Source: Betaproteobacteria bacterium | GTDB lineage: Bacteria; Pseudomonadota; Gammaproteobacteria; Burkholderiales; SG8-41 | Assembly: GCA_021730905.1 (NCBI GenBank) | Contig: JAKFYK010000008.1 | Coordinates: 1 to 64,000 of the forward strand | Direction of reading: 5' to 3' | Length of the DNA stretch: 64,000 nt | In this document: in pieces, positions 1 through 8,990 of the stretch | Position numbering within the stretch: the stretch's first letter is position 1 | Layout of the letters: every line of letters begins with the position of its first letter | Program-made: the position numbers and the translations under genes | Notes under the pieces: model-generated | Told to the model about the DNA's origin: nothing | Databases searched by the model: none | What the model saw: only the letters and a program-made list of their open reading frames with translations

Positions 1-39
1 GCCCAGCAGCTCGCGCTCGAGCTGGAAACTGTAGATTAA
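1..39 (+). CDS. C-terminal tail of an upstream gene (partial)
   Basis: Frame 1 is open from the window edge and reads AQQLALELETVD before a TAA stop at 37-39, 31 nt before the next start codon. This looks like the last dozen codons of a gene that lies mostly outside the window. Nothing can be said about its function; an accidental open frame is possible because it is so short. Confidence 0.4.
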   Translation, partial: AQQLALELETVD

Positions 40-70
40 TCCTATCGTCAGCTATTTTTGTCGTTGATTT

Positions 71-697
71 ATGTACGACGCAGCAGCCTTCCGCGAAGAC
101 CGTGTCGAAGTGATGCATGCGCTGATTAAGGCGCATCCGCTGGCGACCCTGGTGACGACTACCGCGCAGGGACTCGAAGCCAACCACATTCCGATGTTGA
201 TCGACGCTGAGCCGGCGCCTTGGGGAACTTTGCGCGGCCACGTGGCGCGCGCCAATCCGGTATGGCGCACCTTCAACGCGGATACGGAAGTGCTTGCGGT
301 ATTTCAGGGGCCGCACGGTTACATAACACCCTCGTGGTACCCGTCCAAGGCGCAGCACGGCAAAGTCGTGCCCACCTGGAACTATGCCGTGGTGCATGCG
401 TATGGGCTGCTCAAGGTATTCGAGGACGCCGAATGGTTGCGCAAACTGGTGACGCGTCTGACCGAGAGTCAGGAGTCGCCACGCGAGCAGCCGTGGCAGG
501 TGACCGACGCGCCGGCGGATTACGTCAACACCATGCTGAGGGCTATCGTCGGCATCGAGATTCCGCTGCGCCGCCTGCAGGGAAAGTGGAAGATGAGCCA
601 GAATCGTCTGCCGCAGGATCGTGATGGCGTGATCAAGGCGTTGGAGGAGCAGGGTGATGCCGCCGCGCTGGCCATGCTGGACGCCTTGAAACGGTAG
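71..697 (+). CDS. PaiB-type FMN-binding negative transcriptional regulator
   Basis: 208 aa, the usual length of the PaiB/FMN-binding split-barrel family. The N-terminus (MYDAAAFREDRVEVMHALI) and the central WYPSKAQHGKVVPTWNY segment with its conserved PTWNY are typical; the family is related to flavin-reductase-like split barrels, and B. subtilis PaiB represses sporulation and protease genes. It is cytoplasmic, with no signal peptide. The ATG at 71 is the first start after the preceding stop. The stop lies 7 nt before the GTG of the D-amino-acid dehydrogenase gene, so the two are probably co-transcribed. The family call is firm; the regulated targets or true enzymatic role are unknown. Confidence 0.85.
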   Translation: MYDAAAFREDRVEVMHALIKAHPLATLVTTTAQGLEANHIPMLIDAEPAPWGTLRGHVARANPVWRTFNADTEVLAVFQGPHGYITPSWYPSKAQHGKVVPTWNYAVVHAYGLLKVFEDAEWLRKLVTRLTESQESPREQPWQVTDAPADYVNTMLRAIVGIEIPLRRLQGKWKMSQNRLPQDRDGVIKALEEQGDAAALAMLDALKR

Positions 698-704
698 CCG
701 GGCG

Positions 705-1970
705 GTGAGAGTCGTAGTCCTTGGCGCTGGTTTACTGGGCGTTACCTCGGCGTACTACCTGCAGCAGCTTGGGCATGAAGTAATCGTGCTCGACCGCCAG
801 GCGTCGCCTGCGGCTGAAACCAGTTTTGCCAATGGCGGACAGATTTCGGTGAGTCATGCTGAGCCTTGGGCCAATCCGAGCGCGCCATTCAAGGTGCTGC
901 AATGGCTGTCACGGGAGGATGCACCGCTGCTGTTCCGGCTGCGTGCCGATCTGCGGCAATGGATGTGGGGGCTGCAGTTTTTGCGCGAATGCGCGCCTGC
1001 GCGCACCCGTCGCAATATCGAGCAGATCGTGCGGCTGGGACTCTATAGCCGCGAAATGTTGCAGGCGCTGCGGCATGAAACGGGCATTTCCTATGATCAC
1101 CGCACGCAGGGCATATTGCATTTCTATACGACGCAAAAAGAATTCGATGCCGCGCTAAAGCCCGCGGAATTGATGCGCGAGCTGGGTTGTGAACGCCGCG
1201 TGATTTCCGCCGATGAGGCGGTGCAACTGGAGCCGGCGCTAAGCCACATTCGCTCGCGGCTCGCCGGCGCCACTTACACGGCGGAGGACGAATCGGGCGA
1301 TGCCAATTTGTTTGCGCGAGAGGTGGTGCACCTGTGCCACACACGCGGCGTCCAGTTTCTGATGAGCCACACGGTGACGGCGCTGCGTACCGCGGGTGGA
1401 GCTAAAGGTGTGCAGATCGAGCACGTCGAGGCCACGGATGCCGAAGGCCGCTTTCAGCGCATACGCGGCGATGCCTATGTGCTGGCGCTGGGTTCGGTAA
1501 GTCCGTTGTTCGCGGCGCCGCTGGGCATACGCCTGCCGATCTATCCCGCCAAGGGGTATTCGGTCACGCTGCCGGTCAAGGATGAATCCAAAGCCAATCA
1601 GGTATCGCTCACCGACGACGAATTTAAACTCGTATATTCGCGTTTGGGCGACCGTTTGCGCGTTGCCGGTACTGCCGAACTCAACGGCTACGACCGCGAT
1701 CTGAATCGAGTGCGCTGCGAAGCCATCGTGCGGCGCGTTGAGGATATTTTCCCGGGTGCGGGCGACAGCGCGCAGGCGCAGTTCTGGACCGGCCTGCGGC
1801 CGGCCACGCCGAGCAACGTGCCGCTGATCGGAAAGACGCGGTTGCCCAATCTCTATCTCAACACCGGCCACGGCACGCTGGGCTGGACGCATGCCTGCGG
1901 TTCGGGAAAATCGATTGCGCGTATCGTCAGCGGTCTCGCACCCGAAGTGGACTTTGCGTTTACCGGTTGA
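705..1970 (+). CDS. dadA: D-amino acid dehydrogenase (DadA-type FAD oxidoreductase)
   Basis: 421 aa, GTG start at 705 just after the paiB-like stop. The N-terminus carries a Rossmann dinucleotide motif (VLGAGLLGVTSAYYL) followed by an acidic end of beta-2 (VLDRQ), then a DAO-fold body, and the FAD-proximal C-terminal segment WTGLRPATPSNVPLIG and NTGHGTLGWTHACGSG characteristic of DadA. DadA oxidatively deaminates D-amino acids, especially D-alanine, to keto acids and passes electrons to the respiratory chain at the inner membrane. No alanine racemase (dadX) gene is adjacent, so substrate preference is not shown by context. Length matches the family (about 415-435 aa). Confidence 0.9.
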   Translation: MRVVVLGAGLLGVTSAYYLQQLGHEVIVLDRQASPAAETSFANGGQISVSHAEPWANPSAPFKVLQWLSREDAPLLFRLRADLRQWMWGLQFLRECAPARTRRNIEQIVRLGLYSREMLQALRHETGISYDHRTQGILHFYTTQKEFDAALKPAELMRELGCERRVISADEAVQLEPALSHIRSRLAGATYTAEDESGDANLFAREVVHLCHTRGVQFLMSHTVTALRTAGGAKGVQIEHVEATDAEGRFQRIRGDAYVLALGSVSPLFAAPLGIRLPIYPAKGYSVTLPVKDESKANQVSLTDDEFKLVYSRLGDRLRVAGTAELNGYDRDLNRVRCEAIVRRVEDIFPGAGDSAQAQFWTGLRPATPSNVPLIGKTRLPNLYLNTGHGTLGWTHACGSGKSIARIVSGLAPEVDFAFTG

Positions 1971-2031
1971 AGGGTCTGGTAAAGTCACATTGACAAACCT
2001 TTTGGAGGCAGGTAACGTAGCGGCCTGTTTG

Positions 2032-2083
2032 TCGCGCCGATTTGAATTCAGCTTGCGGGCGCGTAATAAATCCGGCTAAAGAG
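2032..2083 (+). ncRNA. SAM-II riboswitch aptamer
   Basis: The segment has the compact SAM-II layout: P1 strand TCGCGCC (2032-2038), GATTT, a short loop, the P1 partner GGCGCG, then AATAAAT and GGCTAAAG. It lines up position by position with the well-known metX SAM-II aptamer (CGCGC-GATTT-loop-GCGCG-GATAAAT-GCTAAA). Loop AGCT can pair with GGCT (2074-2077) to form the pseudoknot. It precedes a sulfhydrylase gene of methionine synthesis, the classic SAM-II target. A strong intrinsic terminator follows at 2100-2140, so ligand binding probably controls transcription as well as, or instead of, translation. Seen: motif and context; inferred: mechanism. Confidence 0.9.
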
Positions 2084-2099
2084 AATGCGGTTACGTCTC

Positions 2100-2140
2100 A
2101 AACCCGGTGCAGCGCAAGCGAACCGGGTTTTTTGTTTTTA
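2100..2140 (+). terminator. Intrinsic terminator in the metZ leader (riboswitch expression platform)
   Basis: A 9-bp stem (AAACCCGGT / ACCGGGTTT) with a GC-containing loop is followed by TTTTTGTTTTTA. It sits between the SAM-II aptamer and the ATG at 2153, so read-through is needed for expression of the downstream gene. This is the arrangement of a transcription-attenuating riboswitch; the competing antiterminator pairing was not worked out. Confidence 0.8.
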
Positions 2141-2152
2141 TGGGGCAAGATT

Positions 2153-3385
2153 ATGAAGAACGGATTTACCACGACTATTCTGCATTCCGATCTGGAAGCG
2201 CCGATTGAGCACAATTCGGTGCACAAGCCGATGCACGCGGCGGTGGCGTTCGGCTATCCCGACTCGCGCGATCTGGTGAAAGTGTTCAAGGGCGACGCCG
2301 CAGGCTATGCCTATGGCCGTCAGGGCAACCCCACGACCGCCGCGCTGGAATCAAAGGTGAGCAAAATGGAGGATGGCATCGCCACCGCGTGTTTTGCCAC
2401 CGGCATGGCTGCGATTGCATCCACCTTTGTTGCACTATTGCGCGCCGGCGATCATGTGGTATCGAGTTCGTTCCTGTTTGGCAATACCAACAGCCTGTTC
2501 GGCACGTTCAATACCCAAGGCTACGAGATCAGCTTCGTCGATGCGACCGACGTAAGCAACGTGGCGCAGGCGATCCGGCCCCATACGCGCATGGTGTTCG
2601 TCGAAACCATCGCCAACCCGCGCACGCAGGTCGCCGACCTCACGCGCATCGGCGAACTGTGCGCGAAATACAATCTGATTTACGTGGTTGATAACACCAT
2701 GACCTCGCCGTATCTCTATCGTCCGAAACGGGACAAGGCAGGGCTGGTGATCAATTCTCTGACCAAATACATCGGCGGCCACGGCAATGCGCTGGGCGGA
2801 TCGGTTACTGACACAGGGCTCTTCGACTGGACGCGTTATGCAAACATTTACGACAACTACAAGAATGCCAAACCCGCGATGTGGGGTATCCAGCAAATCC
2901 GCAAGAAAGGCTTGCGCGACGTGGGCGCCACGCTGGCGGCCGAACCCGCGCATCGCATCGCGACCGGCGCCGAAACGCTGGCGCTGCGCATGGAGCGGTC
3001 GTCAGGCAACGCGCTGGCGCTCGCGCGGTTTCTTGCCGGCCATCCCAAGATAACGAAGGTCTATTACCCAGGGCTGGAGGATCATCCGCAGCACCGGTTG
3101 GCCGGCGAACTGTTCAAGAACTACGGTGCGCTGATGAGCATCGATCTCACCGGCAACATCGACTGCTGCGATTTTCTCAACCGGCTGGAACTGGTGATTT
3201 CATCGAGCCACCTCGGAGATAATCGCACGCTGGCGATACCGATTGCGCAGACCATCTACTGGGAAATGGGCGCCGCGCGCCGCGCCGAGATGGGCATCTC
3301 GGAATCGCTGATTCGCTTGTCTATCGGCATCGAGGATGCTGATGATCTGATCGGCGATTTTCGGCAGGCGCTGGATAAGTCTTAA
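2153..3385 (+). CDS. metZ: O-succinylhomoserine sulfhydrylase / cystathionine gamma-synthase family PLP enzyme
   Basis: 410 aa from the ATG at 2153, which follows the riboswitch terminator; longer versions of this frame start inside the aptamer and are rejected. Family landmarks are YGRQGNPTTAALE, the aromatic-rich PLP region, VDNTMTSPYL, and the Schiff-base lysine in SLTKYIGGHGNALGG, with ESLIRLSIGIED at the C-terminus. Such enzymes use an activated homoserine ester and sulfide or cysteine to make homocysteine or cystathionine, or act as methionine gamma-lyase. The upstream SAM-II riboswitch argues for a biosynthetic role in methionine supply. The exact reaction cannot be told by eye. The stop codon overlaps a copy of the AT-rich repeat. 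Confidence 0.82.
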   Translation: MKNGFTTTILHSDLEAPIEHNSVHKPMHAAVAFGYPDSRDLVKVFKGDAAGYAYGRQGNPTTAALESKVSKMEDGIATACFATGMAAIASTFVALLRAGDHVVSSSFLFGNTNSLFGTFNTQGYEISFVDATDVSNVAQAIRPHTRMVFVETIANPRTQVADLTRIGELCAKYNLIYVVDNTMTSPYLYRPKRDKAGLVINSLTKYIGGHGNALGGSVTDTGLFDWTRYANIYDNYKNAKPAMWGIQQIRKKGLRDVGATLAAEPAHRIATGAETLALRMERSSGNALALARFLAGHPKITKVYYPGLEDHPQHRLAGELFKNYGALMSIDLTGNIDCCDFLNRLELVISSSHLGDNRTLAIPIAQTIYWEMGAARRAEMGISESLIRLSIGIEDADDLIGDFRQALDKS

Positions 3386-3409
3386 AATATCAATAAAAAC
3401 AAATACTTA
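3384..3409 (-). repeat. AT-rich dispersed repeat, copy A
   Basis: Read on the minus strand: TAAGTATTTGTTTTTA followed by TTGATATTTT. All 26 bases are identical to the copy at 24488-24513. It lies between the convergent ends of the metZ-like gene and lpxH and shares its last bases with the metZ stop codon (3383-3385). Confidence 0.85.
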
Positions 3410-3445
3410 ATAATTAACAGGAGCGGTGCAATACAGGACTGGCCG

Positions 3446-4177
3446 TCAGCCGGGCAGTTGTGCCGCCTTACAGCCGTCGGCATCGCAGCGCATGTAGCTT
3501 CCACGCTGGTACCAATCGGAGAGCACCCAGCGCTCGCAGGCATGACCGTCGACAAGATGAACATGCCGTGCCGGCCGGTGCGTGTGTCCGTGTATCAGGC
3601 GCGGGTAGTTGTGCAGTCGCAGCGTTTGTTCGACGGCAGCTTGCGCGACATCCATGATCTCTACGGATTTCCCTTTCTTGACCTGTTCGCTTTGCGCGCG
3701 CATGCCGAGCATCTGATCGCGGCGAGCGGGCAGCGGCTGCGCGAGAAATTGCCGCTGGTTGCCGGCATCGTGCGCGTAGAGCCGAAATTTCTGGTACTCG
3801 ACGTCGTCGGTGCACAGCGTGTCGCCGTGCATCAACAGCGTGCGTGTGCCGTATAAATCGATAAGTACGGGATCGCCGATCAGCGACGCGCCGCAGCGTC
3901 CCGCGTAGTCGGTGCCGATCAGCACATCTCGATTGCCGTGCATGATGTGTATGCGAGTTCCTTGCGCGGCGAGCGCCGTGAGCGCGCGCGCAACGGAATC
4001 GTTCAGCGGCGCTTCGCGATCATCATCGCCTATCCAGTATTCGAAAAGATCGCCGAGGATGTAAAGCGTCTCCGCCGCGGGCACTGTGTCGCGGAGAAAG
4101 GTGAAAAACTGCTCGGTGATATGCGGCCGTTCAGCTGCGAGATGCAGATCGGAAATAAACAGCGTGTGCGGCATCAC
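3446..4177 (-). CDS. lpxH: UDP-2,3-diacylglucosamine diphosphatase
   Basis: 243 aa calcineurin-like metallophosphoesterase. All metal-binding blocks of LpxH are visible: FISDLHL at the N-terminus, GDLFEYWIGDD, HGNRD and, near the C-terminus, HGHTHRP. LpxH hydrolyses UDP-2,3-diacylglucosamine to lipid X in lipid A synthesis at the inner membrane surface. It follows the two cyclophilin genes on the same strand with a gap of only 18 nt, a common arrangement in Gammaproteobacteria and Betaproteobacteria, so it is probably co-transcribed with them. Start is the ATG at 4177; the next codon is also ATG. Confidence 0.93.
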   Translation of the reverse strand: MMPHTLFISDLHLAAERPHITEQFFTFLRDTVPAAETLYILGDLFEYWIGDDDREAPLNDSVARALTALAAQGTRIHIMHGNRDVLIGTDYAGRCGASLIGDPVLIDLYGTRTLLMHGDTLCTDDVEYQKFRLYAHDAGNQRQFLAQPLPARRDQMLGMRAQSEQVKKGKSVEIMDVAQAAVEQTLRLHNYPRLIHGHTHRPARHVHLVDGHACERWVLSDWYQRGSYMRCDADGCKAAQLPG

Positions 4178-4195
4178 GCGCTGGCGCTCACACGC

Positions 4196-4696
4196 TCAGG
4201 CGACGACTTCCGCTTTCTTGATCATGACATCTTCCAGCGGCACATCATCGTGAAATCCCTTGCGGCCGGTTTTAACCTTGCCGATCTTGTCCACGACATC
4301 CATGCCAGCGGTGACTTTGCCGAAAACGCAATAGCCCCAGCCTTGCGGTGTTGGTGCGGTGTGATTCAGGAAATCGTTGTCGCCGGTGTTGATGAAAAAC
4401 TGCGCGCTGGCCGAGTGCGGATCGGAGGTGCGTGCCATGGCGACGGTGTAGTGGTCGTTCTTGAGGCCGTTCTTCGCCTCGTTCTGCACCGTGTCGCGCG
4501 TGGGTTTCTGTTTCATGCCGGGCTCGAAACCACCGCCCTGAATCATGAAGCCGTCGATCACGCGATGGAATATGGTGTTGTCGTAGTGGCCGTCCTTGAC
4601 GTACTGCGTGAAGTTGGCCGCGGTTTCGGGCGCCTTGTCGGCATTGAGTTCGATGGTGATATCGCCGTGATTGGTCTGGAGCTTGATCATTTGCAT
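4196..4696 (-). CDS. ppiB: Cytoplasmic peptidyl-prolyl cis-trans isomerase (cyclophilin)
   Basis: 166 aa with no signal peptide, the size of PpiB. The cyclophilin active-site blocks [15 protein letters not shown], the SASAQFFIN segment and GYCVFGKV are all present. It catalyses proline isomerisation in nascent or cytoplasmic proteins. It is the second of two tandem cyclophilin genes (18 nt after the stop of the exported paralogue) and precedes lpxH. An internal ATG at codon 3 (MIKLQT) is an equally good start and matches the PpiB family N-terminus better. Confidence 0.92.
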   Translation of the reverse strand: MQMIKLQTNHGDITIELNADKAPETAANFTQYVKDGHYDNTIFHRVIDGFMIQGGGFEPGMKQKPTRDTVQNEAKNGLKNDHYTVAMARTSDPHSASAQFFINTGDNDFLNHTAPTPQGWGYCVFGKVTAGMDVVDKIGKVKTGRKGFHDDVPLEDVMIKKAEVVA

Positions 4697-4714
4697 TCTC
4701 TTGTCGTTATGGAC

Positions 4715-5314
4715 TTACTTGCTCTTGGCTGCGGGTTTTGCCGAGGCATCGAGCACTGTCACTTTTTCAATAGTAATGGTCTGTCTCGGGACGTTTTGAT
4801 GCGGCGGGCGGGCCATGGTTTCCACGCTTCTGATTTTGTTGACGACATCTAGTCCCTTGATCACACGGCCGAACACGCAATAGCCGATTTCCTGCGGCCC
4901 GGGACCGCGAAAATCGAGCATCTGGTTGTCCACCACGTTGATGAAGAATTGCGAGGTGGCCGAGTTTGGATCGGCGGTGCGCGCCATGGCAATCGTGCCG
5001 ACCTGGTTGCGCAGACCGTTGCCACCCTCGTGCTTGATCGGGTCGCGGGTCTTCTTGGCGGTCAAATCCGCGGTGAAGCCGCCGCCCTGAATCATGAAGT
5101 CGGCGATGACGCGATGAAAGATCGTGCCGTTGTAGTAGCCTTCATTCACGTACTGCAGGAAGTTCTTGACGGTTTCCGGCGCGTTTTCGGGTTGCAGTTC
5201 CAGCACGATGACGCCCATGCTGGTGCGCATTTCAACCTGCGGGTTTTGTGCCTGTGCGTTAGACGAGACAAACGAAATGAACAGGGTAAGGGTCGCTAGC
5301 AATGTTCGTAACAT
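4715..5314 (-). CDS. ppiA: Exported peptidyl-prolyl cis-trans isomerase (cyclophilin A type)
   Basis: 199 aa. A cleavable signal peptide is clear (MLRTLLATLTLFISFVSSNA ending in an AQA-type site), so the protein is periplasmic. The cyclophilin core follows with [25 protein letters not shown] and GYCVFGRV. It should accelerate proline isomerisation during folding of envelope proteins. It heads a minus-strand run ppiA-ppiB-lpxH. A lysine-rich tail (ASAKPAAKSK) extends past the core. Confidence 0.9.
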   Translation of the reverse strand: MLRTLLATLTLFISFVSSNAQAQNPQVEMRTSMGVIVLELQPENAPETVKNFLQYVNEGYYNGTIFHRVIADFMIQGGGFTADLTAKKTRDPIKHEGGNGLRNQVGTIAMARTADPNSATSQFFINVVDNQMLDFRGPGPQEIGYCVFGRVIKGLDVVNKIRSVETMARPPHQNVPRQTITIEKVTVLDASAKPAAKSK

Positions 5315-5371
5315 ATTGTTTCCATTGAGTTGGTTTAAATGCGGTTGCAGTAATAAAACGCCGGTTGCGGA

Positions 5372-5917
5372 TTAACGTTTACCGCCCGGCAGCAGTTCAT
5401 TCACGGCTTTGAGCTTGGCCGGTGCGGTTTTGTTCGCGGCATCAAGTTTGATGGCTTTTTCATAGGATACTGCCGCCAGCCGTGCATAGATATCGCCGAG
5501 ATTCTCGTGCGCGGCGGAAAAACTGGGCATGGCGCGCACCGCGGTTTCGAGCAGCACGCGCGCCTTTTCGTAGTCGCCCTGTCCGGCGTAGATCACGGCG
5601 AGATTGTTGTACGGCTCGGGCAGTTCCGGGAAATCCTGCGTGAGGTCGATGTAAGTGCGTATTGCCTCGTCGGTCTTTTTCTGTTGCGTGAGGATCATGC
5701 CGCGCAGAAACCGGCCGCGCGCGTCCTTGGGACGGACCTTCAACCACGCATCCACACGCTCCATCGCACGGTCGGCTTGGCCCTGACGAAACAGCAGCGT
5801 CGCTTCCTGATAATCATTGTTTTGCGTCTTTGCCGGCGGCGGTGTTTGCGCCATGGCTGATGCCGTCATCAACAGCAGGGATGCCGCGATCAGCGTCGTA
5901 AGGCGGTTGAGGGTCAT
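5372..5917 (-). CDS. Exported tetratricopeptide-repeat protein
   Basis: 181 aa from the ATG at 5917; the frame can be extended upstream but this start gives a normal signal peptide (MTLNRLTTLIAASLLLMTAS, AMA cleavage). The mature part contains about three TPR units (residues ~35-150), for example LFRQGQADRAMERVDAWL, PEPYNNLAVIYAGQGDYEKA and AAHENLGDIYARLAAVSYEKA. TPR proteins are protein-protein interaction scaffolds. It lies in the periplasm, 57 nt upstream of ppiA on the same strand, which hints at a joint role in envelope protein folding. No specific partner can be named. Confidence 0.8.
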   Translation of the reverse strand: MTLNRLTTLIAASLLLMTASAMAQTPPPAKTQNNDYQEATLLFRQGQADRAMERVDAWLKVRPKDARGRFLRGMILTQQKKTDEAIRTYIDLTQDFPELPEPYNNLAVIYAGQGDYEKARVLLETAVRAMPSFSAAHENLGDIYARLAAVSYEKAIKLDAANKTAPAKLKAVNELLPGGKR

Positions 5918-6098
5918 GATATACTTTTCGCTGATTATCAGGGACTTAGGGGCAGTCTGAGGCACGGTTAAGGGTCGTTGGAATAGCGAATACCGTGACC
6001 TGAACGGCCTGTGAATTCTACCAGAACATCACACTTGTTCCTCCGACGGTTCGCTGTTGCGGCCGTTGGTGGCAAGCACATAAACAACTGACACACCC

Positions 6099-7526
6099 AT
6101 GCTCAAGATTTATAACACCCTCACACGCAGCAAGCAGGAATTCGTGCCCTTAGCCAAGGGCAAGGTCAACATGTATGTCTGCGGCATGACCGTGTACGAC
6201 TATTGCCACCTCGGCCATGCGCGCGTGATGGTGGTGTTCGACGTGGTGCGGCGCTGGCTGCGCGCGCTCGACTACCAGGTGACCTACGTGCGCAATATCA
6301 CCGACATCGACGACAAAATCATCAAGCGCGCGCAGGAGAATAACGAGACGATGGGTGTGCTGACCGAGCGCTTCATCACTGCGATGGATGAAGATGCCGC
6401 CGCGCTGGGCATTGAGAAACCCGATCACGAACCGCGCGCCACGCAATATGTGCAGGGCATGCTCGATATGATCGACGTGCTGGAGAAAAAAGGATTGGCG
6501 TACCGGGCCAGCGACGGCGACGTGAATTACGCGGTACGAAAGTTTGAAGGTTACGGCAAGCTATCGGGAAAATCGCTCGACGATCTGCGCGCGGGGGAGC
6601 GCGTGGAAGTCGACATGGCGAAGCAGGATCCGCTCGACTTCGTACTGTGGAAGCGCGCCAAGGAGGGCGAGCCGTCATGGGATTCGCCGTGGGGCAAAGG
6701 ACGCCCCGGCTGGCATATCGAATGCTCGGTGATGTCGAATTCCTTGCTCGGCAAGCATTTCGACATCCATGGCGGCGGGCAGGATTTGCAGTTCCCGCAC
6801 CACGAAAACGAAATTGCACAGTCCGAAGGCGCGCATCAATGCACCTTCGTCAACACCTGGATGCACAACGGCTTTGTGCGCGTGGACAATGAAAAAATGT
6901 CCAAGTCGCTGGGCAATTTTTTTACCGTGCGCGAGATATTGGCGAAATACGATCCTGAGGTTGTGCGCTTCTTTATTATTCGTGCGCAATATCGCAGCCC
7001 GCTCAATTATTCTGATCATCATCTCGATGATGCGAAGCAGGGGTTGACGCGGCTTTATACGGCGTTAAAGGACTTTGATGTCGCGGCGGGCGTGATCGAC
7101 TGGAGCAACACTCATGCGACGAAATTTCGCGATGCGATGAACGACGACTTCAATACACCAGAAGCGGTGGCGGTGTTGTTTGAGTTGGCGAATGAAATCA
7201 ACAGGTCGAAATCGGTTGAGGCGGCGCAGTTGCTGAAATCGCTGGCCAAGAAATTGGGGTTGTTGCAAGGTGATTCCGTTCGGTTTTTGCAAGGAAGAAG
7301 ACACCACAATGCCGTCGGAGAACTCATTGGGGGTGGGGCAAGTGTTGAAATGCAGGTGAGTGTGAGTAAGTATTCCGAAGATCAGATCGAATCACTGATC
7401 TCGCTTCGAGCTACTGCGAAGAAGTCAAAAAACTTTGCCGAGGCAGACCGCATCCGCAAGGAATTGCTTGATGCTGGCATCGTGTTGGAAGACGCGCCGA
7501 AGGGAACGACTTGGCGGCGTAGCTAG
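6099..7526 (+). CDS. cysS: Cysteinyl-tRNA synthetase
   Basis: 475 aa class I synthetase. HIGH-type motif CHLGHAR near residue 35, zinc-binding Cys in [25 protein letters not shown] and the [11 protein letters not shown] block, and KMSKSLGNF are all present; the C-terminus ends GTTWRRS as usual. It charges tRNA-Cys with cysteine in the cytoplasm. It is divergent from the TPR/cyclophilin genes. About 20 extra residues (around [14 protein letters not shown]) sit between the catalytic body and the C-terminal helix ([26 protein letters not shown]), and the DNA there is less G+C rich than the rest of the gene. Confidence 0.97.
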   Translation: MLKIYNTLTRSKQEFVPLAKGKVNMYVCGMTVYDYCHLGHARVMVVFDVVRRWLRALDYQVTYVRNITDIDDKIIKRAQENNETMGVLTERFITAMDEDAAALGIEKPDHEPRATQYVQGMLDMIDVLEKKGLAYRASDGDVNYAVRKFEGYGKLSGKSLDDLRAGERVEVDMAKQDPLDFVLWKRAKEGEPSWDSPWGKGRPGWHIECSVMSNSLLGKHFDIHGGGQDLQFPHHENEIAQSEGAHQCTFVNTWMHNGFVRVDNEKMSKSLGNFFTVREILAKYDPEVVRFFIIRAQYRSPLNYSDHHLDDAKQGLTRLYTALKDFDVAAGVIDWSNTHATKFRDAMNDDFNTPEAVAVLFELANEINRSKSVEAAQLLKSLAKKLGLLQGDSVRFLQGRRHHNAVGELIGGGASVEMQVSVSKYSEDQIESLISLRATAKKSKNFAEADRIRKELLDAGIVLEDAPKGTTWRRS

Positions 7527-7550
7527 ATCAAGCTGCCAACTCCAGAGTGG

Positions 7551-7628
7551 TCATTCCCGCGCAGGCGGGAATCTATACGATGGCTCAAGTGGCTACTGTG
7601 TTATGGGTTCCCGCCTGCGCGGGAACGA
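7551..7628. repeat. REP-like inverted-repeat pair
   Basis: Two palindromes, ATTCCCGCGCAGGCGGGAAT (7553-7572) and GTTCCCGCCTGCGCGGGAAC (7607-7626), are near-perfect reverse complements of each other and can form either two small hairpins or one long stem. This is the widespread proteobacterial REP/BIME type ending in GTCATTCCCGC. It lies between cysS and the nucleoside transporter gene and may protect or terminate the cysS transcript. Such units are usually moved by REP-associated tyrosine transposases; none is encoded here. Confidence 0.8.
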
Positions 7629-7680
7629 CAGTGTTGGGCGTTTGGGAATTGCAGTTCTGACACATCAAGGCTGAACAGGA

Positions 7681-8928
7681 ATGTCCCTCACACTACAAAG
7701 CGCGTTGGGCTCAATCGCGCTGCTCGCACTCGCGTGGGCAGTCAGTGAAAACCGCCGTGCCGTGCCGTGGCGCATCTTGATTTCCGGCGTGTTGCTGATG
7801 GTGGTAATGGCGGCGTTGCTGCTGAAAGTACCGCTGTTCAAGCAGTTTTTCTTTTCGCTGAACGATGGACTGATGGCGCTGGAAAAAGCCACGCAGGCGG
7901 GCACTTCCTTCGTATTCGGCTATCTTGGCGGCGGCGCGTTGCCGTTCGCGGAGCAGCCGCAAACCTCCAGCTTCGTCCTCGCATTTCGCGCGCTGCCGCT
8001 GATCCTGGTGGTGAGTGCTTTGTCTTCGCTGCTGTTTTACTGGCGTGTGCTGCCGTTCATCGTGCGTTCGATTTCAAAAGTGCTGGAAAAAACCATGGGC
8101 GTCGGCGGTGCGGTAGGCTTGTCCACTGCGGCCAATGTTTTCGTCGGCATGGTGGAAGCGCCGCTGGTGATTCGCCCCTACCTGCAACACATGAGCCGCA
8201 GCGAACTGTTTATCGTGATGACGGGTGGCATGGCGGGCATCGCCGGCACGATGATGGTGCTCTACGCCAGCATCCTCGGTCCGGTGGTGCCCGAGGCGAT
8301 GGGGCACATTCTGTCGGCGTCGCTAATCACCGCGCCGGCGGCCATCGTGATCGCGGCGTTGATGGTGCCGCCCGTGGGTGCAGCAACCGCGGGCACGCTG
8401 GCCGCAGCGCAGGAGTCAAAAAGTTCCATGGATGCCATTACGCGCGGCACCATCGACGGCTTGACGCTGCTGCTGAATATCGTCGCCATGCTGATTGTGC
8501 TGGTGGCGCTGGTGACCCTCGCTAATCTGGCATTGACGCTGATGCCGGAGTTCGGCGGCACGCCGGTGACACTGCAACGCGTGCTGGGTACGGTGATGGC
8601 GCCGCTGGTATGGCTGATGGGCATACCGTGGGCGGAAGCGTCGCACGCAGGCGCGCTGATGGGCAGCAAAACCATCCTCAACGAATTCATCGCCTATCGT
8701 GAGATGGCGCAACTGCCGCCGGGTACCTTGTCGGAACGCAGTCGCGTGATCATGACGTATGCGCTGTGCGGCTTTGCGAATTTCGGCAGCCTGGGCATCA
8801 TGATCGGCGGACTTGCGACGATGGCACCGGCGCGGCGCGATGAAATTGTGGCGCTCGGTATGCGGTCAATAGTCTCCGGTACGCTGGCGACAATGATTGC
8901 AGGCGCCATCGTCGGAATAATTATATAA
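7681..8928 (+). CDS. Concentrative nucleoside transporter (NupC/CNT family)
   Basis: 415 aa polytopic membrane protein with the CNT core: GTSFVFGYLGG, FRALPLILVVSALSSLLFYW, the GVGGAVGLSTAANVFVGMVEAPLVI substrate-binding hairpin, GTMMVLYASIL, and the second hairpin (GALMGSKTILNEFIAY, CGFANFGSLGIMIGG). CNT proteins import nucleosides with H+ or Na+ across the inner membrane. It stands alone after a REP pair. Its TAA stop is the first three bases of an AT-rich repeat copy. Confidence 0.9.
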   Translation: MSLTLQSALGSIALLALAWAVSENRRAVPWRILISGVLLMVVMAALLLKVPLFKQFFFSLNDGLMALEKATQAGTSFVFGYLGGGALPFAEQPQTSSFVLAFRALPLILVVSALSSLLFYWRVLPFIVRSISKVLEKTMGVGGAVGLSTAANVFVGMVEAPLVIRPYLQHMSRSELFIVMTGGMAGIAGTMMVLYASILGPVVPEAMGHILSASLITAPAAIVIAALMVPPVGAATAGTLAAAQESKSSMDAITRGTIDGLTLLLNIVAMLIVLVALVTLANLALTLMPEFGGTPVTLQRVLGTVMAPLVWLMGIPWAEASHAGALMGSKTILNEFIAYREMAQLPPGTLSERSRVIMTYALCGFANFGSLGIMIGGLATMAPARRDEIVALGMRSIVSGTLATMIAGAIVGIII

Positions 8929-8951
8929 GTATATGTTTTTAAACAATATTT
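8926..8951 (+). repeat. AT-rich dispersed repeat, copy B
   Basis: TAAGTATATGTTTTTA followed by AACAATATTT. The first TAA is the stop codon of the nucleoside transporter gene. Confidence 0.8.
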
Positions 8952-8990
8952 ATTGATGTGGCTAAACCGGTGTTTTTGTATAATCAGCGC

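Noticed and set aside
2032-2083. Alternative identification as a SAM/SAH, SAM-I or THF riboswitch
   Set aside because: The small H-type pseudoknot layout with GATTT, AATAAAT and GCTAAA fits SAM-II; SAM-I is much longer and SAH elements have a different core.
2125-2143. TTTTTTGTTTTTATGG in the metZ leader as another copy of the AT-rich element
   Set aside because: It is explained by the U-tract of the terminator; outside TTTGTTTTTA there is no similarity.
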